From positions 1 through 35,495 of the forward strand of contig NZ_JAMBPR010000077.1 in the NCBI RefSeq assembly GCF_024206475.1: a stretch of 35,495 nt of DNA, given 5' to 3'. Shown in pieces: positions 30,818-35,495 of the stretch. Under the pieces are notes generated by a model. The model searched no databases and was not told the origin of the DNA. It saw only the letters and a program-made list of their open reading frames with translations. The DNA is from Paraburkholderia sp. CNPSo 3274. GTDB taxonomy: Bacteria > Pseudomonadota > Gammaproteobacteria > Burkholderiales > Burkholderiaceae. Made by a program: the position numbers and the translations under genes. Numbering within the stretch: position 1 is the first letter of the stretch; the number at the start of each line of letters is the position of its first letter.

Positions 30818-31697
30818 TCCGGTTGCGATCGGCGTCGGCACACGCGAGATCGTCGTCGGCGCACGTGCGCCTGGATTGTGGCGCCCGCGCAAGCACCTGC
30901 CATCCACAGCGCCGGCCAGCTTCGCGATTCCCGAAGACCAGTACGGCACAGAGACAGGTTTGCTCGACGCGCTGCGCGCTGCGCTCGTCACCACGCCCGG
31001 CGCCGATGCAGGTGATGCGGATGACGCAGTTGAGAGGGCGCCCCGCGAGGCGAAGCCGTCGACGCGCAACGCACACGTGGTGCTGGACGACTTCTGGGGC
31101 ATCCACGCGATATTGCGCGGCGACTTTCGCACGCTGCGGCCGCGCGAGCTCGAAGAGGTCGCGCTGGCCCATTTCACCGATACCTATGGGATCGACGGCG
31201 AAACGCTGCTGGTGCGCTTCTGCGTGCAGCAGGGCGGCCGTGCGCTGTTTGCGAGCGCGATGTCCCGTGCGCTTCATGACGGCATTCATGAAGTCGGTGC
31301 CTCCGGACATGTGCGGATATCGCGCTTGAAACTGGGTCTGCCTGAAATGCTCAATGGCATCGACGTGGCGGCGGGCGGCGACGCACTGCTGATGTTCGTC
31401 GCCGAGGAGTTGATGCAGGCGGTGATGATCGAGCGGCGCGGCTGGGCCGCCTACGATGCGCAGCGCCTTTTTCCCGGCGACGCGGGCAATGCGTCACGGC
31501 TTGCCGAACTGGCCGAGCAACTGTTCGAACGCTCGGCGACTCGAGCGGGCCTCAAGCGGGAGGACTGCACGATTTATCTGTTTGGCAACGACACCGACCC
31601 GGCGCCGTTCGAAGCGCGTTTTGCGGCGGCGATCCGGCGGGCACAGCCGGCGACGGACCACTCGCCCGCGCGCAGGCTGATGGAGTATGCGCAATGA
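30798..31697 (+). CDS. PilM/GspL-like secretion platform protein
   Basis: 299 residues from GTG 30798 (GAGGAG seven bases upstream), overlapping gspE. There is no transmembrane segment, so it should be cytoplasmic like PilM rather than membrane-spanning like full GspL. The sequence shows an actin-like start (PVAIGVGTREIVVGARAP) and later segments that suit an ASKHA-type fold (ALLMFVAEELMQAVMIERRGW; DCTIYLFGNDTDPAPFEARF), but the match is position-based more than motif-based. The next three genes look PilN-, PilO- and PilP/GspC-like, supporting the assignment. It would link the GspE ATPase to the membrane ring. Confidence 0.6.
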   Translation: MSRWSNSPVAIGVGTREIVVGARAPGLWRPRKHLPSTAPASFAIPEDQYGTETGLLDALRAALVTTPGADAGDADDAVERAPREAKPSTRNAHVVLDDFWGIHAILRGDFRTLRPRELEEVALAHFTDTYGIDGETLLVRFCVQQGGRALFASAMSRALHDGIHEVGASGHVRISRLKLGLPEMLNGIDVAAGGDALLMFVAEELMQAVMIERRGWAAYDAQRLFPGDAGNASRLAELAEQLFERSATRAGLKREDCTIYLFGNDTDPAPFEARFAAAIRRAQPATDHSPARRLMEYAQ

Positions 31698-32224
31698 TCC
31701 AGGTTCTCGACATCGACTTCGGCAGGCGGCGCGTACGCACCGGGACGAGCGGCCTGGTCCTGCTGTGCGTCGCCGTTCTGCTGCTGCTCGCATGCGGCGC
31801 GCGGCTCTGGCATGCGTATGCCGAGAACGATCGCGTGCAGGCACAACTCGACGCCGCGCGGCATCGGACGTTCGCGCAGAGACACGCGGTGACGCCGGCG
31901 CCCACACCGGCTGCCAGGCTGGCGGAAAAGCAGAGCCTGTCGGTACTGCGCGAACTGACCGTACCGTGGCAAGACCTCTTCTCGATCGTGGAAGATTATC
32001 CGGACCATGACGTCGCGCTGATCGGCATCGATCAGAACCCTGCACAGAGCCAGATTCGCATCACGGCAGAAGCGAAGAATATCGACGCGATGATTGCGTA
32101 TCTGAAGTATCTGCAGACGAGCGTGCTGCTGCGCGAAGCTGTACTCAACGATCATCTGGTCGAGAGCAATGTGCCGGGCAAGCCGGTTCGTTTTCAGGTC
32201 ACCGCCGTCTGGAGGAAGTCATGA
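31694..32224 (+). CDS. PilN-like single-pass inner-membrane assembly protein
   Basis: 176 residues; the start ATG overlaps the previous stop (ATGA). A short cytoplasmic N-terminus (MIQVLDIDFGRRRVR) is followed by one transmembrane helix (about 18-38, SGLVLLCVAVLLLLACGA), a helical region and a small alpha/beta ferredoxin-like domain (VALIGIDQNPAQSQIRITAEAKNIDAMIAYLKYLQ, in two parts: VALIGIDQNPAQSQI and MIAYLKYLQ). This layout matches PilN and the periplasmic half of GspL. Order and overlap place it in the platform module. Confidence 0.65.
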   Translation: MIQVLDIDFGRRRVRTGTSGLVLLCVAVLLLLACGARLWHAYAENDRVQAQLDAARHRTFAQRHAVTPAPTPAARLAEKQSLSVLRELTVPWQDLFSIVEDYPDHDVALIGIDQNPAQSQIRITAEAKNIDAMIAYLKYLQTSVLLREAVLNDHLVESNVPGKPVRFQVTAVWRKS

Positions 32225-32787
32225 ACGCGGATCAGTTGCGGGACAGGCTGCTGACACTGCGATTCGAGCTACGGCGCCTGTTCGGCCTGCCTGGATTCGT
32301 CGGCATCCTGATGATAGTCGCGGCGGCCCTGATGTGCGCCGAGATCTCCAGCGTGGAGGCCGATACGAAGGAGATGCAAGCCCCGGCCCATGTCGCACAG
32401 GCGGCAAAGACGCGCCATGCAGCCGGCGAACACGGTGCGGAAATCGACACGGTAGCGCTCGAGGCCTGGCCGGAACTGTTCCCGCGCTTTTCGCAAAGTG
32501 CGGATGATATCGCGTCGATATTCGAGCAGGCGCGCGGCAGCAATCTGACACTTGGGTCTGCAGAGTACCAGGTAAGCACGGATGCGGGCGCGCGCTTCAC
32601 GCGCTATCAGGTGATGCTGCCCGTCAAGGATCAGTACAGCGCGATCCGGCATTTTCTTGCATTGGTGCTCAACAACGTGCCGAACGCAGCGCTACGGGAA
32701 ATCCATGTGGAACGTCCGGCGGTGGACGGCAATATTCTCGACGCGCGGGTGCGCTTCGAACTGATTTACCGGAGCGCCCAGCCATGA
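32221..32787 (+). CDS. PilO/GspM-like single-pass inner-membrane assembly protein
   Basis: 188 residues; ATGA overlap with the previous gene. One transmembrane helix lies near residues 21-42 (FGLPGFVGILMIVAAALMCA), followed by a helical stretch and a ferredoxin-like periplasmic domain (YQVSTDAGARFTRYQVMLPV; YSAIRHFLALVLNNVPNAAL). The topology is that of PilO or GspM, which pairs with PilN or GspL in the inner-membrane ring. Sequence identity cannot be judged by eye; position and architecture carry the call. Confidence 0.62.
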   Translation: MNADQLRDRLLTLRFELRRLFGLPGFVGILMIVAAALMCAEISSVEADTKEMQAPAHVAQAAKTRHAAGEHGAEIDTVALEAWPELFPRFSQSADDIASIFEQARGSNLTLGSAEYQVSTDAGARFTRYQVMLPVKDQYSAIRHFLALVLNNVPNAALREIHVERPAVDGNILDARVRFELIYRSAQP

Positions 32788-33377
32788 AACCCGCTCTGCC
32801 CATGCGTGTGCTGCTGGTGTTTTGCGCAATTGCGGCCGCTGGGGCAGGGTATCGCGTGCTGGTCGCGGCACGCCAGATGCCGGCGCAAGTCGCCGCGCTC
32901 GACAGCCAGCATCGCAACGACGCGCACACGCGGCCAGATGCCAGGCATCGCACGCACCTGTCCGAGGCGGCCGCGAAACCTGCGGAGCCAGCATCCGCGG
33001 CGCAGGCCTCGGCAGCGGCGGCGGCCCACGCGAAGCTCCTCTCGTTGCGCGCGCCGCTTTCCGTCGAATCGGCCCATGATCCCTTCACGGCTTCTTCGTG
33101 GCTTCCGCCGCCGCCCGTCGAAGTGCCGGCCGCGCCGGTGCCGCCCCCTCCGCCCACCGCGCCACCCGTGCCTTTTGCCTACGTGGGGCAACTCGATGCA
33201 AAGGCGGCCAAGCCGCAAGTCTTTCTCAGCAACGGGGACCAGTTGCTGATCGTGTCGCCAGGCGATGTGATCGACAACCAGTACCGCATCGAGTCGGTGT
33301 CGGAGTCGGACGTCGTGCTGACCTATTTGCCGCTGCACGAAAGACAGGTGGTAGCCATTCCACGAGGGGACAAGTAA
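32784..33377 (+). CDS. GspC/PilP-like linker protein to the secretin
   Basis: 197 residues; ATGA overlap with the previous gene. One N-terminal transmembrane helix (about 7-27), a Pro-rich periplasmic linker (residues ~110-130) and a homology-region-like beta domain at the end: FAYVGQLDAKAAKPQVFLSN, then DQLLIVSPGDVIDNQYRIES and SDVVLTYLPLHERQVVAI. That domain is like those of GspC and PilP, which bind the N-terminal domains of the secretin. It lacks a lipobox, so it resembles GspC more than the PilP lipoprotein. The secretin gene begins immediately after its stop. Confidence 0.72.
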   Translation: MKPALPMRVLLVFCAIAAAGAGYRVLVAARQMPAQVAALDSQHRNDAHTRPDARHRTHLSEAAAKPAEPASAAQASAAAAAHAKLLSLRAPLSVESAHDPFTASSWLPPPPVEVPAAPVPPPPPTAPPVPFAYVGQLDAKAAKPQVFLSNGDQLLIVSPGDVIDNQYRIESVSESDVVLTYLPLHERQVVAIPRGDK

Positions 33378-35495
33378 ATGAAAACCTCACGCACACGGGG
33401 TGCGGGCCGCAACTCAGACAGCGGTCCATCGACACGCCTCTCGCCAGTCAACCGGTTCCCTGTCGCATGCCCGGGCGCGATGCAGGTTGCGAGAAGGCGC
33501 GCGCTTGCGATTACAGTGTCCGTGCTCGCATTTGGCGGCTGCATGCATATCCCCAATGTTCACGACGATCCGACCGACGCGCAGGCGAAGGTCGACTATC
33601 TGAACCAGCGCAATGCTCAGGTCAAGACGCTGCTCGATCAGGCTGATCAATACCGCAAGAACTACCAGTTCGACGAAGCGATCCGGAATCTCTTCCAGGC
33701 GTACGACATCGATCCGACCAATGAGCGCATACGCAAGATCGGTATGCAGATCGATCAGGACCGCAAGGATCTGGCCATTCTGCAGGAGGCCGATCGCATG
33801 ATGAAGCGCGGTGCCTATGCGCAGGCGGCTGAGCGGGTGCACCGTGTGCTGGTGGAGAACCCGACCAATACGCTTGCGCAGCAGATGCAGACGGAACTCA
33901 ACGCCAAGCTCAGTCAGCAGCGCGCCGAGCGCGATGACAAGCTTGCGGCTTCGTCGATTATGCAGAAGCCGGTGACGCTACAGTTTCGCGAAGCGAACGT
34001 GCGTATGGTGTTCGAAGCGTTGTCACGCACGACGGGGTTGAACGTGATCTTCGACCGCGACGTCCGCGCCGATCTGAAGACGACGATTTTCGTGACGAAC
34101 GCGTCGGTGCAGGACACGGTCGACATGATCCTCATGCAGAATCAACTCGACAAGAAGCAGCTCAACGCGAATACGCTTTTCATTTATCCGGCCACCCCCG
34201 CCAAGCAGCTCGAATATCAGGAACTCAAGGTGCGCACGTTCCAGTTGTCGAACGTCGATGCCAAGCAGATCCAGCAGTTGCTCAAGAGCATTCTGAAGGT
34301 CAAGGAGGCCGTGATCGACGAGCATGCGAATACCGTGACGGTTCGCGGCACGCCGGACACGATCAAGGTGGCCGAGGAGATGATCGCCGCGCAGGATCTT
34401 CCGGATCCCGAAGTGATGATGGAAGTCGAGGTGCTGGAAGTCTCACACGAGCGCCTGACCGATCTGGGAATCGACTGGCCTAACTCGTTCACGATGTCGA
34501 CCCCGAGCACCGCGACGACATGGGGCCTGCTGCATCATTTGACGATCAATGAACTGAATGTCAGCAGCCTCTCGGCCACGGCGAACTTCAAGCTCACCGA
34601 TACCGACGCGAATCTCCTTGCGAGCCCGCGCATCAGGACGCGTAACAATGAGAAGGCGCGCATCATGATTGGCGATAAGGTACCGGTGATTTCGAGTTCC
34701 AGCACGCCGAGCACGAGCGGCCCGTCTTATACGCAAATGATTCAGTACCTCGATGTTGGCATCAAGCTCGAGGTGCAGCCACGGGTCTATCGCGATGGCG
34801 ACGTCGGCATCCAGCTGAATCTCGAAGTCAGCAACATCACGAATACGATTTCGAGCAGCAATTCAAACGGCCTGAATTCGCTTGCCTATCAGATCGGAAC
34901 GCGCAGCGCCTCGACGAGTCTGCGCCTGCGCGATGGCGAAACGCAGATACTCGGCGGCCTCATCTCGGATGAAGACCGTAGAAATGCCAACAAGGTGCCC
35001 GGTCTTGGCCAGTTGCCGGTGCTGGGCAGGCTGTTTTCCAACCACCAGGGCGACCACGTCAAGACGGAGATCGTGTTGCAGATCACGCCGCACATCGTGC
35101 GGCCGCAGCTTGCCGCCGATGCGGATACGCAGGAGTTGTGGTCGGGCACCGATGTCAATGTGCACGCCGATCAACTTCGGCTCGATCCCGTCGTGGCGAA
35201 CGCGGCAACGTCCGTGGCGACTGCGGCGAAGCCGATGCCGGGCATGGTCGGCGGCGGCACGGTTGGCGGCGCGTCTTCGCGAGGAGGCGCCGAGGCGTAT
35301 CCCGCGCTGCCGTCGCCTTCGAACGGCGCGTTCGGACAGATGGCGCCGCCGCCGCGCACGACGCCGCCGCCCGAACCGTACGGTGGACGCTTCTCGCGAA
35401 CGCCCACGCCGCAAGCGGCTCCCACGCCGCAGTCCGCCCAGAGCGCAGCGCCGGCACCGGCCGAGCCGTCGGCAGCGGATCAGGCGGGCGGCGAA
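33378..35495 (+). CDS. gspD: Secretin GspD-like, with N-terminal TPR-like region (partial, runs off the right edge)
   Basis: At least 706 residues; the 3' end lies outside the window. ATG 33378 follows the previous stop directly; ATG 33480 would give a lipoprotein-like signal (LAFGG, then Cys at position 21, or Cys55 from 33378), a slightly atypical lipobox. Residues ~70-180 look helical and TPR-like (YQFDEAIRNLFQAYDIDP; GAYAQAAERVHRVLVENPTN), which is not part of standard GspD. Next come an STN/N0-like domain (~197-250, VTLQFREANVRMVFEALS), an N1-like domain (~285-345, KQIQQLLKSILKVKEAV) and the secretin core (LASPRIRTRNNEKARIMIGD ~414; GLISDEDRRNANKVPGLG ~525; ITPHIVRP ~570). A Pro/Ala-rich tail follows. 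It forms the outer-membrane channel. Confidence 0.9.
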   Translation, partial: MKTSRTRGAGRNSDSGPSTRLSPVNRFPVACPGAMQVARRRALAITVSVLAFGGCMHIPNVHDDPTDAQAKVDYLNQRNAQVKTLLDQADQYRKNYQFDEAIRNLFQAYDIDPTNERIRKIGMQIDQDRKDLAILQEADRMMKRGAYAQAAERVHRVLVENPTNTLAQQMQTELNAKLSQQRAERDDKLAASSIMQKPVTLQFREANVRMVFEALSRTTGLNVIFDRDVRADLKTTIFVTNASVQDTVDMILMQNQLDKKQLNANTLFIYPATPAKQLEYQELKVRTFQLSNVDAKQIQQLLKSILKVKEAVIDEHANTVTVRGTPDTIKVAEEMIAAQDLPDPEVMMEVEVLEVSHERLTDLGIDWPNSFTMSTPSTATTWGLLHHLTINELNVSSLSATANFKLTDTDANLLASPRIRTRNNEKARIMIGDKVPVISSSSTPSTSGPSYTQMIQYLDVGIKLEVQPRVYRDGDVGIQLNLEVSNITNTISSSNSNGLNSLAYQIGTRSASTSLRLRDGETQILGGLISDEDRRNANKVPGLGQLPVLGRLFSNHQGDHVKTEIVLQITPHIVRPQLAADADTQELWSGTDVNVHADQLRLDPVVANAATSVATAAKPMPGMVGGGTVGGASSRGGAEAYPALPSPSNGAFGQMAPPPRTTPPPEPYGGRFSRTPTPQAAPTPQSAQSAAPAPAEPSAADQAGGE

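Noticed and set aside
27380..31177. A very long open frame on the minus strand across the secretion genes
   Set aside because: It is antisense to clear gspG, gspF, gspE and platform genes. The translation is Arg/His-rich without domain motifs, as expected from the codon bias of GC-rich genes.

Overview
The DNA is GC-rich, with dense, often overlapping genes. The gene families (H-NS fragment with a lysine/alanine-rich tail, MHS transporters, IclR regulators, NarL-type two-component genes, a Gsp-like operon) point to a betaproteobacterium, most likely Burkholderia/Paraburkholderia/Caballeronia. That assignment rests on family resemblance, not on a marker gene.

Left part (1-5567): an accessory edge. 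It opens with the 3' end of an IS5-like transposase, then two decayed genes: an H-NS-like gene lacking its N-terminal half and a DUF429 gene with its middle deleted. A gamma-glutamylcyclotransferase-like gene follows. Next comes a small catabolic-looking module: an IclR regulator divergent from an MHS-family transporter, which is followed at once by a type II dehydroquinase-like gene with altered active-site residues. A perfect 15-bp palindrome lies between regulator and transporter. A convergent gene for an unrecognised C-terminally anchored membrane protein ends this part.

Central part (5568-22304): one long forward gene train. It encodes two exported cupredoxin/multicopper-oxidase-like proteins whose copper-ligand motifs look complementary, a giant 2755-residue exported protein (degenerate cupredoxins, Ig-like and SdrD-like modules, C-terminal beta-helix), a small unknown exported protein, two tandem LolA-like periplasmic proteins, a cytochrome c fused to a periplasmic-binding-protein fold, and a DUF1269-like membrane protein. 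A hairpin terminator separates it from a convergent lytic transglycosylase.

Right part (22460-35495): regulation, copper delivery and secretion. Two NarL-type response regulators and one soluble PAS histidine kinase flank a SCO1/SenC copper chaperone. A terminator then precedes a tightly coupled operon for an atypical type II secretion system: GspG, GspF, GspE, PilM/GspL-like, PilN-like, PilO/GspM-like, GspC/PilP-like and a secretin that runs off the right edge.

Working model (inference): positions 5976-35495 form one functional unit. Copper oxidases and a giant scaffold are exported with Sec signals, loaded with copper by the SCO protein, connected to a cytochrome, moved across the outer membrane by the dedicated secretion system, with a lytic transglycosylase opening the wall and a two-component system controlling expression. 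A 24-bp element (22/24 identical) lies upstream of both the oxidase train and the lytic transglycosylase, and a related element lies between kinase and SCO gene, which supports shared control. The substrate (metal, mineral or organic polymer) cannot be read from the sequence.
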